A stretch of 45,512 nt of DNA, from the NCBI GenBank assembly GCA_947576945.1, contig CANPTH010000034.1:1-45512 (forward strand), read 5' to 3'. Both the position numbers and the translations under genes were made by a program. Positions 31,903 through 42,100 of the stretch are shown here, piece by piece. How positions within the stretch are numbered: position 1 is the first letter of the stretch; each line of letters starts with the position of its first letter. This DNA comes from an uncultured Lachnospiraceae bacterium (GTDB lineage Bacteria > Bacillota > Clostridia > Lachnospirales > Lachnospiraceae). Under the pieces are notes generated by a model. The model saw only the letters and a list, made by a program, of their open reading frames with translations. It was not told the DNA's origin and ran no database searches.

Positions 31903-32750
31903 AGAAATCCATGTCCGGAAACTGGCGGCAGCTTCTTAGCCCGGCGCTGCTGGCGCTGACTGTGCTGGCGGTCGTTTTGTCTGTATGGGGGCCGGAAACG
32001 CTGGCTGTCTATACCGACAGAGGTATATTGAATCAGATCAGGACACAGGAGGAAGAGACCGGAGGCGAAGGTTACCGTTATCAGCTGAGCGGCAATGAGA
32101 AGCTTTATATTCTGTCCCGGTGTCTGAATGCCCAGACGCTGCCGGAGACGGAACAGAGCGCAAGGGCCAGGGACACGGAGCCGGATACGGCTTATCGGGA
32201 ACTGGCGGGAACTTACGCCTTTGTGGTCAACCATAATGGCCCGTCCGGGAAGGAGATCACTGACGAGCAGATCTATGAGACGGCGAACAGCGGGCTTTCG
32301 GTTTTAAAAGAAATGGGTATTCTGCCGGAGGAGATCCGGGAGATCCGGGCGGAGTCCTATGAGGCGACGCTCTATTCCGCGATCGACGTGCCGGAACCAA
32401 GAAATAATGTGGCGGTCTGGAAACTGAGTCTGACGGGCAGCCTGCAGAACGCCAACAAGGAAAACCGGCTGATCGATGCGTATATCGATGCGGATGACGG
32501 TAAGATCTATGAGTTCTATGTGCGGGCGCAGCTGGAATGGGAGGAGATCGATCCCGATGCGCTCATAGAGGCGTGGGGCAGCTATATGGGACTGTCGTCC
32601 CCGGAAGCTTATGAGACAGAGAATCCGCTGTTGGAGACGACTCCTTACTATAAGAAATATATCTTTTCCGGTAGTGGAGAGGAGCGGACGATCGTCACGG
32701 TGGGTTTTTACGAGGGGATCAATGAGTTATTTCTGAAGATTTCCAGATGA
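31899..32750 (+). CDS. Membrane-anchored accessory protein of the two-component system
   Basis: I do not recognise the family. It has 283 residues with one N-terminal anchor (LLSPALLALTVLAVVLSVWG), then an extracytoplasmic domain with YAFVVNHNGPSGKEITDEQIYETA and a later IDAYIDADDGKIYEFYV, which resembles a YpeB/PepSY-like turn. A single-pass protein encoded directly after a kinase recalls the YycH/YycI regulators of WalK, so it may tune the kinase; this is analogy, not sequence match. AAAGGAGG precedes ATG 31899, which overlaps the kinase stop. The stop codon lies next to the operator repeats of the following gene. Confidence 0.5.
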   Translation: MKKSMSGNWRQLLSPALLALTVLAVVLSVWGPETLAVYTDRGILNQIRTQEEETGGEGYRYQLSGNEKLYILSRCLNAQTLPETEQSARARDTEPDTAYRELAGTYAFVVNHNGPSGKEITDEQIYETANSGLSVLKEMGILPEEIREIRAESYEATLYSAIDVPEPRNNVAVWKLSLTGSLQNANKENRLIDAYIDADDGKIYEFYVRAQLEWEEIDPDALIEAWGSYMGLSSPEAYETENPLLETTPYYKKYIFSGSGEERTIVTVGFYEGINELFLKISR

Positions 32751-32800
32751 TGCAACTTTGATGCAAAAAAGATGTAACTATGTTACAAAAAGGATAAAAT
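32751..32800 (+). promoter_or_regulatory. Four 11-bp-spaced half-sites (WalR/PhoP-like operator) and -10 box
   Basis: TGCAAC (32751), TGCAAA (32762), TGTAAC (32773) and TACAAA (32784) begin exactly 11 bp apart. The pattern matches the direct-repeat geometry of OmpR-family operators, and the third unit fits the WalR half-site TGTWAH. A TAAAAT -10 box at 32795-32800 has no good -35, as expected of an activator-dependent promoter. Confidence 0.6.
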
Positions 32801-32856
32801 TATGATGCACCTCTTCTGTATGATGGAAACAGATCACAGGAGAGGAGCATTTTTTT

Positions 32857-34308
32857 ATGTACGGAAGAAGACAATACCGCAGAGCACGGAGAAGAAGAGA
32901 AGAACTGAAATTCTATCTGCACAGGATACTGTTTGGGATATCAGTTCTCTGTATTATCATAGTTTTTGCAGCTGTGGCTTTTAAGACAAGGAAGGCGACG
33001 CAGTCCGTGGAGGCGGCGGCTGCTTTGATGCAGGCCTCCACGGTGGATGTGAAGACGGCGGCGAAGGATGCGGCCATGCAGAAGCAGGCGGAATTTTCGA
33101 AGGGTGGAAACGGGACGCAGGACGGTCAAAACGAAGAAAGTACTGCAGAGGCATCCCGGGACGGGCAGGCATCATTGATCGTTATTGATCCCGGACATGG
33201 CGGGATAGACGGCGGCTGTGTGTCCGGAGATGTGGTGGAGAAAGAGATCAACAGAATGATCGCGGCCCGTGTGGTGGTAAAACTGAGGAATATGGGGTAT
33301 CAGGCAGAACTTGCCAGGGACGGTGATACGTATGTGGATAAACTGGAGCGGGTGGAGAAGGCGAACAGCCGTAATGCGCTGCTCTATGTCAGCATTCACC
33401 AGAATTTCTGCGAGGATGACAGTGTGGCAGGTATCGAGACCTGGTATGACGGAAGCGATACCAGTCGGGACAGCGGCCGTCTGGCGCAGCTGATCCAGCA
33501 GGAAACAGTGCTCCAGACAGGTGCGGTGAGCAGGGAGCTGGTGTCGGAATCAGAACTGTGTGTGACGAGTAAAAGCAATATGCCGTCCTGTCTGATCGAG
33601 ACGGGGTTCCTTTCCAATCGGGAGGAACGCGGCAGGCTGATCACGGAGGAGTACAGGGATCAGCTGGCGGAAGGGATTGCCAGAGGTGTGGACAGATATC
33701 TGAATCCCCGGACGATGTATCTGACCTTTGACGACGGTCCTTCCGAGGAAAATACCGACAGGATCCTGGATATTTTGCAGGAAAGGAATGTGAAGGCCAC
33801 CTTCTTTGTAATCGGGGAATATGTCCGGAAGTATCCGGAGACAGCCAGGCGCATCGTGCGGGAAGGGCATGCCATCGGCATTCACTGTGATGTACACGAT
33901 TATAAAACGCTGTATGCCAGTGTGGACAGCTATATGAATGATTTTCAGAAGGCTTATGACACCGTATATGAGGTGACAGGCGTGGAGACTAAGCTGTTTC
34001 GTTTTCCCGGTGGCAGTGTCAATGCTTTTAACAGGAAAGTGCGAAATGAGATTATAGAAGAGATGGAAAAGAAGGGGTTCATCTACTATGACTGGAATGC
34101 CAGTCTGGAAGATGCCGTCGGCAAAGAGTACAGCGCGGAGCGTCTGGTAAAAAATGCGGTAGATACGGTATTGGACAGGGAGCGGGTCGTGCTGCTTGCC
34201 CATGACAGGGTAACGCAGACGGCGGACGCTTTGCCGGCGCTGCTGAACGCTTTCCCGGAATATCGGATGGAGCCGCTTACGGTACAGCTGGAGCCGGTAC
34301 AGTTTTGA
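32857..34308 (+). CDS. Secreted fusion of N-acetylmuramoyl-L-alanine amidase and polysaccharide deacetylase
   Basis: One chain carries two wall-modifying enzymes. An arginine-rich cytoplasmic tail (RRQYRRARRRREELK) and one membrane helix (about 25-42) anchor it outside. Residues about 107-285 form a zinc Amidase_3 domain: IDPGHGGIDGG (His), VVEKEINRMIA (Glu), LLYVSIHQN (His) and SCLIETGFLSN (catalytic Glu). Residues about 287-470 form a NodB deacetylase: LTFDDGPSEENT, the metal pair in GIHCDVHDY, LFRFPGGSVN, YYDWNASLEDA and VVLLAHD. A Cys replaces the usual Ser/Thr after the first His of the HxxxH motif. The linker is Ala/Gln rich. It follows the two-component operon and has its own operator-like promoter. 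Confidence 0.88.
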   Translation: MYGRRQYRRARRRREELKFYLHRILFGISVLCIIIVFAAVAFKTRKATQSVEAAAALMQASTVDVKTAAKDAAMQKQAEFSKGGNGTQDGQNEESTAEASRDGQASLIVIDPGHGGIDGGCVSGDVVEKEINRMIAARVVVKLRNMGYQAELARDGDTYVDKLERVEKANSRNALLYVSIHQNFCEDDSVAGIETWYDGSDTSRDSGRLAQLIQQETVLQTGAVSRELVSESELCVTSKSNMPSCLIETGFLSNREERGRLITEEYRDQLAEGIARGVDRYLNPRTMYLTFDDGPSEENTDRILDILQERNVKATFFVIGEYVRKYPETARRIVREGHAIGIHCDVHDYKTLYASVDSYMNDFQKAYDTVYEVTGVETKLFRFPGGSVNAFNRKVRNEIIEEMEKKGFIYYDWNASLEDAVGKEYSAERLVKNAVDTVLDRERVVLLAHDRVTQTADALPALLNAFPEYRMEPLTVQLEPVQF

Positions 34309-34314
34309 ATTCTG

Positions 34315-35154
34315 CTATTCCCGGCGGTACCGCGAGGGGGAATACCCGGTCTGTTTGTGGAAGATCCGGCTGAAATAAAGCGGGTTTTCATAACCGGAGA
34401 GGGCGCTGACCTCCTGGATGGAATAGTCCGTGTTCTTCAGAAGCTCTCTGGCCTTGTTGATGCGAATGGAGGTGATATACTGCATGGGAGTCATGCCCAT
34501 ATAGTGTCTGAAACTGCGGATGAACCAGCTTACGCTCATGTGATGCTCCCGGGCATATTGTCCGATGGATATATCCTGTGTAAAAAATTCATTGAAAAAA
34601 TGGACGGCAGCTTCCATATCCTCCATATTCCTGTATTTATCGGCGGAGATCTCCAGCTGGTTTCGGTGGATCTCTGTAAAGATCTGCTGCAGATAACAGC
34701 ACAGCAGTTCTTCGAAGCAGGGGCGTTTCAGCTGCAGTTCCTGAATGATCTGCCGGAACAGCTCCGGATAATGAAAGGACATGCCGCAGGAGAGGACATG
34801 CACATCAGAGAATCCAATTTTGTCCAGAATATGCGCTGCTTCAAAGCCGGAGAAGTGGATCCAGTATACTTCCGGGGTATCTTTGGCATAGTAATAATAC
34901 TGTTGACTTTCACCGGGACGGTAGAGCACCATATATCCTGCCGGAATTTCCTGCATCCTGCCTTCCAGGCAGAAACAGGCCTTGCCTGCGGATAGGTACA
35001 GAAGCTGATAATCCCTGCGCCCCTGGGGGCGCAGCGTGGGCATCACGGGCTGCCTGATCAGGCGGTAGACGCCGCAGCTGGCAATGCTTAGGGCGTGGGC
35101 GGTATCTTCTATTTCTATGTCTGCATCGTGCAGGTAGCCGGTATTGGAATACAT
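34315..35154 (-). CDS. AraC-family transcriptional regulator
   Basis: Predicted sugar-responsive activator of the divergent glycosidase genes. The N-terminal cupin-like region shows LLYLSAGKACFCLEGRMQEIPAGYMVLYRPGESQQYYYY, and the C-terminal double HTH includes DISIGQYAREHHMSVSWFIRSFRHYMGMTPMQYITSIRINKARELL and the signature YSIQEVSALSGYENPLYFSRIFHKQTGYSPSRYR split across the last 50 residues. It has 279 residues from ATG 35154, chosen because AAAGGAGG lies 6 bases upstream; a longer frame to 35259 has no site. The gene ends only 6 bp from the convergent amidase-deacetylase gene. Confidence 0.88.
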   Translation of the reverse strand: MYSNTGYLHDADIEIEDTAHALSIASCGVYRLIRQPVMPTLRPQGRRDYQLLYLSAGKACFCLEGRMQEIPAGYMVLYRPGESQQYYYYAKDTPEVYWIHFSGFEAAHILDKIGFSDVHVLSCGMSFHYPELFRQIIQELQLKRPCFEELLCCYLQQIFTEIHRNQLEISADKYRNMEDMEAAVHFFNEFFTQDISIGQYAREHHMSVSWFIRSFRHYMGMTPMQYITSIRINKARELLKNTDYSIQEVSALSGYENPLYFSRIFHKQTGYSPSRYRRE

Positions 35155-35181
35155 GATGGACCTCCTTTCAAGTGTTGTTAG

Positions 35182-38427
<3,246 letters not shown>

Positions 38428-38452
38428 AAGAAGGAAGAGGAGGAGAAATCGT

Positions 38453-40297
38453 ATGTATATTATACCGGAACCACAGGAAATGGAATTTCTGGAAGGAACG
38501 TATACGATCCGATTTGATCATAAGATTGTGGTGGATGTGTCCTGCGGGCCTGAGGCTTACGAATACGCAAAAATGCTGCAGGAAGAGCTGCGGGCCTGTA
38601 TGGGATACGGTCCGGCAGTTACGAAAGGCAGATCCGGGAAGACTGCGGTTACACTGGCGGTGGATGCTGCGCTGGGAGAGGAAGAATATCGGCTGACGGC
38701 CGGTGTGGACGGTATCGGCATAACCGGTGGCGCAAACAGAGGACTGCTGTATGGGGTACAGACGCTGCGGCAGATTGTCAGGCAGGCAGGATCCTGCGTG
38801 CCCTGTATGTGGATCCATGATTTTCCGGATATCAGGAACAGGGGATTTTATCATGACGTGACCAGAGGACGGATCCCTACGCTCTCTTATCTTAAAGGGC
38901 TGGCGGACAATCTGGCCTTTTATAAGATCAATCAGCTGCAGCTGTATATTGAACACTCCTATCTGTTTGAGGATTTAAGCGAGATGTGGCGGGATGATAC
39001 TCCGCTGACGGCGCAGGACATTCTGGAACTGGATTCTTACTGCAGGAAACTGCAGATTGAACTGATTCCGAATATTTCCTGCTTTGGACATTTGTATAAG
39101 CTGCTGCGCACGAAAACATATGAGCATCTGTGCGAACTGCCGGGAACGGGCGGACAGCCGTTCGGATTTGTTGACAGGATGATGCATCATACAATCGATG
39201 TGACGAATGAAGAGAGTCTGACGTTGATCAAGGGTTTGATCGAGGAGTTTATGCCGCTTTTTACATCGAAGCATTTTAATATTGGGGCGGATGAAACTTT
39301 TGATCTGGGAAAAGGGAGAAGCCTTTCGGAAGCGGAGCGGGTCGGCGTGAAGCGTCTGTATATTGATCATGTAAGAAAACTGTGCGAGTTTTTGGTGGAA
39401 AAAGGAAAGATTCCCATGTTCTGGGGAGATATTGTCTGTGATTTTCCGGAGGTTATCAGAGAGCTGCCAGAGCAGACGATCTGTTTAAACTGGGGCTATG
39501 ACAGAGAGCAGAGCGACGAGTCTACGAGGAAGCTGGCAAAAGCCGGAGCGGTGCAGTACAGCTGTCCAGGGGTCAGCGGCTGGAACCAGTTCGTGAACCG
39601 GCTGGATGTGGCATATGAGAATATCAAACGGATGTGCACTTACGCGAGACAGTATCACACAGAAGGGGTGTTGACCACGGACTGGGGCGATTACGGGCAT
39701 ATCAATCATCCGGATCTTGGGATTCCGGGCCGGATCTACGGAGCGGCTTTTTCATGGAATGGAAAGATTCCGTCGTTTGAGGAGATGAACCGGCGGATAT
39801 CGCAGGTGGAATTTGGAGACCGGTCCGGAGAGCTTGTATCAGTGATGGCGAAAATCGCTGACAACCAGGTGTTTGACTGGTGGAAGGCAGTATATTATAA
39901 GGAACGGGGCGTGGATGCCCTGGCAGAAGAAGCGCTGGCAGCAACGGTTGACGGAATGGCAGGTGCGGAGACGGCGCTGCAGAAACTGATGGATATCGAG
40001 GAGCAGATCAGGCGGATGATGGCGGCGCTGCCGGCGCGGACCAATGAGATGCTGCATGCCTGTCTGGTGGCAGTCAGGGGTGTAGAGTTATTCCAGAAGG
40101 TCGGAGCAGTGATTGCAGCCGGAGTGCATCACAGGGAAACGGCTGTGGCATCGGATGGGGTACAGCTGGCGGCGGAGCTGGAAGAATGGTTTATGTTCTA
40201 TAAGGAAGTCTGGAGAAGCGTCAGCAGGGAGTCGGAGTTGTACCGGATCGAGGAGGTTGTGTTCTGGTATGCGGATCTGCTGCGGGGAAGTGTATAG
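38453..40297 (+). CDS. Glycoside hydrolase family 20 beta-N-acetylhexosaminidase
   Basis: Releases terminal GlcNAc or GalNAc by substrate-assisted catalysis. The 614 residues include a GH20b N-terminal domain (YIIPEPQEMEFLEGTY, GGANRGLLYGVQTLRQIV) and a TIM barrel with RGFYHDVTRGRIPTLSYLK, the catalytic Asp-Glu pair in NIGADETFDLGKG (about 278-279; the more common form is G-G-D-E), and LTTDWGDYGH. No signal peptide is visible, so imported oligosaccharides are the likely substrate. Together with LacZ this suggests stepwise breakdown of Gal-GlcNAc units such as those in mucin or milk glycans. GAGGAGGAG precedes ATG 38453. Confidence 0.85.
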   Translation: MYIIPEPQEMEFLEGTYTIRFDHKIVVDVSCGPEAYEYAKMLQEELRACMGYGPAVTKGRSGKTAVTLAVDAALGEEEYRLTAGVDGIGITGGANRGLLYGVQTLRQIVRQAGSCVPCMWIHDFPDIRNRGFYHDVTRGRIPTLSYLKGLADNLAFYKINQLQLYIEHSYLFEDLSEMWRDDTPLTAQDILELDSYCRKLQIELIPNISCFGHLYKLLRTKTYEHLCELPGTGGQPFGFVDRMMHHTIDVTNEESLTLIKGLIEEFMPLFTSKHFNIGADETFDLGKGRSLSEAERVGVKRLYIDHVRKLCEFLVEKGKIPMFWGDIVCDFPEVIRELPEQTICLNWGYDREQSDESTRKLAKAGAVQYSCPGVSGWNQFVNRLDVAYENIKRMCTYARQYHTEGVLTTDWGDYGHINHPDLGIPGRIYGAAFSWNGKIPSFEEMNRRISQVEFGDRSGELVSVMAKIADNQVFDWWKAVYYKERGVDALAEEALAATVDGMAGAETALQKLMDIEEQIRRMMAALPARTNEMLHACLVAVRGVELFQKVGAVIAAGVHHRETAVASDGVQLAAELEEWFMFYKEVWRSVSRESELYRIEEVVFWYADLLRGSV

Positions 40298-40439
40298 GCC
40301 GACTTGCATTTTCAGCCGGCATGTGATATAGTGTATGAAATTTGCAACAACCAGATTTAAACAGTCATAAAACTCTTTGCACTGCATAGACATGAGAGTA
40401 ACGTTGGCAGATAGACGGCACGGTAAAAGTGTTGTCCGG

Positions 40440-40585
40440 ACTGGGCTGCTTTATTTCCGCGAAGCAACGAGCCAGGCAGCCATGCCTGCATGGATATTTG
40501 GCGACTGCTGCGAGGGTCAGATACCCCGCAGCTTGCTGCGCTGGAATTTTGATGCCCGTCAGCTTGCTGCGGGGTCTTTGGCTTT
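40440..40585 (+). repeat. Structured intergenic repeat and probable terminator after the GH20 gene
   Basis: GGCTGC (near 40446) can pair with GCAGCC (near 40477), and a second unit runs from GAGCCA to TTGGCGAC. Then ACCCCGCAGC (about 40519) pairs with GCTGCGGGGT (40566-40575) around a loop that repeats CAGCTTGCTGCG. The strong GC stem is followed by CTTTGGCTTT. I recall similar AGCTTGCTGCGGGG hairpins between genes of many Lachnospiraceae, so this looks like a dispersed structured repeat that may end transcription. It carries no convincing gene. Confidence 0.5.
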
Positions 40586-40591
40586 CATACA

Positions 40592-40680
40592 GTACAAACT
40601 GAGCAGGCCGGGGCTTGAAGCCCGGGAGCCGGGTCGTGTCAGACGACAGTAGATTAGGACATCTGCGGGACAGTAGTTAC
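40592..40680 (+). promoter_or_regulatory. NiCo (czcD-type) riboswitch aptamer
   Basis: The conserved cores of the NiCo class are present in order: ACTGAGCAGGC (40598-40608), GCCGGG (40628-40633) and GGGACAGT (40667-40674). Between them lie helices P2 (CCGGGGCTT/AAGCCCGG), P3 (GTCGT-GTCAG-ACGAC, 40633-40647) and P4 (AGAT/ATCT, 40651-40664), closed by P1 (AACT with AGT/AGTT). It precedes a cation-efflux gene, the classic partner. The class binds Co2+ and Ni2+, and Fe2+ has also been proposed. CTGCGGGA overlapping the last core can pair with TCCCGCAG near 40738, a possible switch. No strong terminator follows, so the readout is uncertain. Confidence 0.8.
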
Positions 40681-40813
40681 CATTGCTGCGTACGCGGGTG
40701 TTCTTCTTATTTGCGGAAAGTTCTTTTCCGTATTATTTCCCGCAGGAACAGACAGAGAATATTGCAGGCAGAAAATATTGCAGAGAGCATGGAAAAAAGG
40801 AGAATGCATTTAT

Positions 40814-41734
40814 ATGGCAGCAGTAGAGCAGCAGAAAACAGAAGCGGTACAGGACTATGAGAAAACAGCCATGAGGGTTTCCATGGTCAGTATTGTGGCG
40901 AACATTATTCTTACGATATGCAAGTTTCTTGCCGGTATCCTTGCCCATTCCGGAGCCATGATATCCGACGCGATCCATTCGGCGTCCGATGTGTTCAGTA
41001 CGTTTGTGGTGATTATCGGCGTCAGAATCTCGGGCAGGGCGTCTGACAAAGACCATCCTTACGGGCATGAGAGGATGGAATGTGTGGCGGCGATTGTACT
41101 GGCGACGATTCTGGCGGTTACCGGTCTGGGAATCGGCGGCAGTGCGATCGGTACGATCGCCGGCGGGGACTATACGCGGCTTGCAGTGCCCGGCAGACTG
41201 GCATTGGCGGCTGCTGTTTTATCGATTGTGGTAAAAGAGGGGATGTACCAGTATACGAGAGTGCACGCCAGGCGGATCGATTCGGGGGCGCTGATGGCGG
41301 ACGCATGGCATCACCGCTCCGATGCGTTATCTTCCATCGGGGCACTGATCGGTATCGCGGGTTCCAGGCTGGGATTTCCGGCTGCAGATCCGATTGCCAG
41401 TGTGGTGATCTGCTTCTTTATCGAGAAGGCAGCTTATGAAATCTTCAGGGATGCGGTGAACAAGATGGTGGATAAGGCATGTGAGGACGAGGTGGAGATG
41501 GAATTCATGCAGTGCGCTAAGGGGCAGGACGGAGTGCTGGGGGTGGATCTGCTGCATACGCGCGTGTTTGGCAACAAGATATATGTCGACATCGAGATCA
41601 GGGTGGACGGTGATAAGTCGCTGCGGGAGGCGCACGGGATCGCTGAACGTGTGCATGATGCGATAGAGAAAAAATTTCCCAAAGTAAAGCATATCATGGT
41701 GCATGTAAATCCGGGAGAAGTGCGTGTGCTTTAA
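40814..41734 (+). CDS. Cation diffusion facilitator (CDF) metal exporter
   Basis: A proton-coupled efflux protein for divalent metals. The 306 residues contain six membrane helices. Metal-site motifs are in helix 2 (GAMISDAIHSASDVFSTF, about 45) and helix 5 (MADAWHHRSDALSSIGA, about 160), the Asp/His pairs of the FieF/MntE type. The basic loop DKDHPYGHERME and a cytoplasmic C-terminal domain (VDLLHTRVFGNKIYVDIEIRVD, IMVHVNPGE) are complete. AAAGGAGA precedes ATG 40814. The NiCo-class riboswitch upstream indicates Co2+, Ni2+ or Fe2+ as the likely cargo, which sequence motifs alone could not tell. Confidence 0.9.
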   Translation: MAAVEQQKTEAVQDYEKTAMRVSMVSIVANIILTICKFLAGILAHSGAMISDAIHSASDVFSTFVVIIGVRISGRASDKDHPYGHERMECVAAIVLATILAVTGLGIGGSAIGTIAGGDYTRLAVPGRLALAAAVLSIVVKEGMYQYTRVHARRIDSGALMADAWHHRSDALSSIGALIGIAGSRLGFPAADPIASVVICFFIEKAAYEIFRDAVNKMVDKACEDEVEMEFMQCAKGQDGVLGVDLLHTRVFGNKIYVDIEIRVDGDKSLREAHGIAERVHDAIEKKFPKVKHIMVHVNPGEVRVL

Positions 41735-41760
41735 AGTTGTGTTACAGTTGTCGGCCGGAT

Positions 41761-41782
41761 GCCCTGCAGCGGGGTGCAGGGC
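41761..41782. repeat. Short perfect hairpin after the CDF gene
   Basis: GCCCTGCA and TGCAGGGC pair around GCGGGG. There is no U-tract, so it is at most a weak terminator. It lies directly upstream of the operator-like repeats. Confidence 0.45.
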
Positions 41783-41791
41783 AACGTGAAT

Positions 41792-41808
41792 AGTAACAAA
41801 GTTGTAAC
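41792..41808 (+). promoter_or_regulatory. WalR-like half-site pair upstream of the DUF5722 gene
   Basis: AGTAAC (41792-41797) and TGTAAC (41803-41808) begin 11 bp apart, matching the motif and spacing at 32751-32789. A looser GCAAC lies one further turn upstream (41781). They lie about 30 bp before the -35 box at 41836. Confidence 0.45.
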
Positions 41809-41835
41809 AGTTCGGGCATGAGAGAAAAAGACGGG

Positions 41836-41864
41836 TTGCTTAACCAGAGGTTTACAGCTATAAT
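41836..41864 (+). promoter_or_regulatory. Predicted sigma-A promoter driving the structured leader
   Basis: TTGCTT (41836-41841), exactly 17 bp, TATAAT (41859-41864). Transcription would begin near 41871, at the very start of the structured leader, giving a 5' untranslated region of about 230 nt. Confidence 0.65.
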
Positions 41865-41865
41865 C

Positions 41866-42100
41866 GAAATGGAGGAAACTGCAGAGCCAAATTTGAAATC
41901 TGGCTCGCAGCCTTCGCAAAAAACTGCTTCGGCATGGAGGGGAAGGTTGAAAAATCACACTGATGTGCTGATTTTTCAACTGCGAGTTTGTGCCGGAGCC
42001 GCAAACTCGAGATCGCAGAGCAAAATCGGAGTATTCCTTCGGAAAACTCCTAAATTCTGCTCGCGTCCTCAGCGCAAAGCGCTTCGGCATGGAGGTAAAG
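41866..42100 (+). ncRNA. Structured 5' leader repeat, copy 2 (upstream of the DUF5722-like gene)
   Basis: Two tandem modules each end in GCTTCGGCATGGAGG (41926-41940 and 42080-42094). The first is a short module with stem GAGCCA/TGGCTC (41884-41906) and stem GCAG/CTGC. The second has P1 (GTTGAAAAATCA with TGATTTTTCAAC, 41946-41957 with 41969-41980, plus CAC/GTG), P2 (GAGTTTGTG with CGCAAACTC, 41984-42008), P3 (42018-42062) and P4 (AGCGC-AAA-GCGCT, 42071-42083). GGAGGT at 42091-42096 is the ribosome binding site for ATG 42101. P3 to the site is nearly identical to 2464-2549 on the other strand, while P1 and P2 differ but still pair. The overlapping ATG 42089 is in frame with the gene. Confidence 0.65.

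Noticed and set aside
40377..40652. 91-codon forward frame before the CDF gene
   Set aside because: It runs through palindromic repeat hairpins and the riboswitch aptamer, so it is not coding.
41990..42100. N-terminal extension of the DUF5722 gene
   Set aside because: These codons lie in the structured leader that also occurs, untranslated in that frame, upstream of another gene. The signal peptide and ribosome binding site support ATG 42101.
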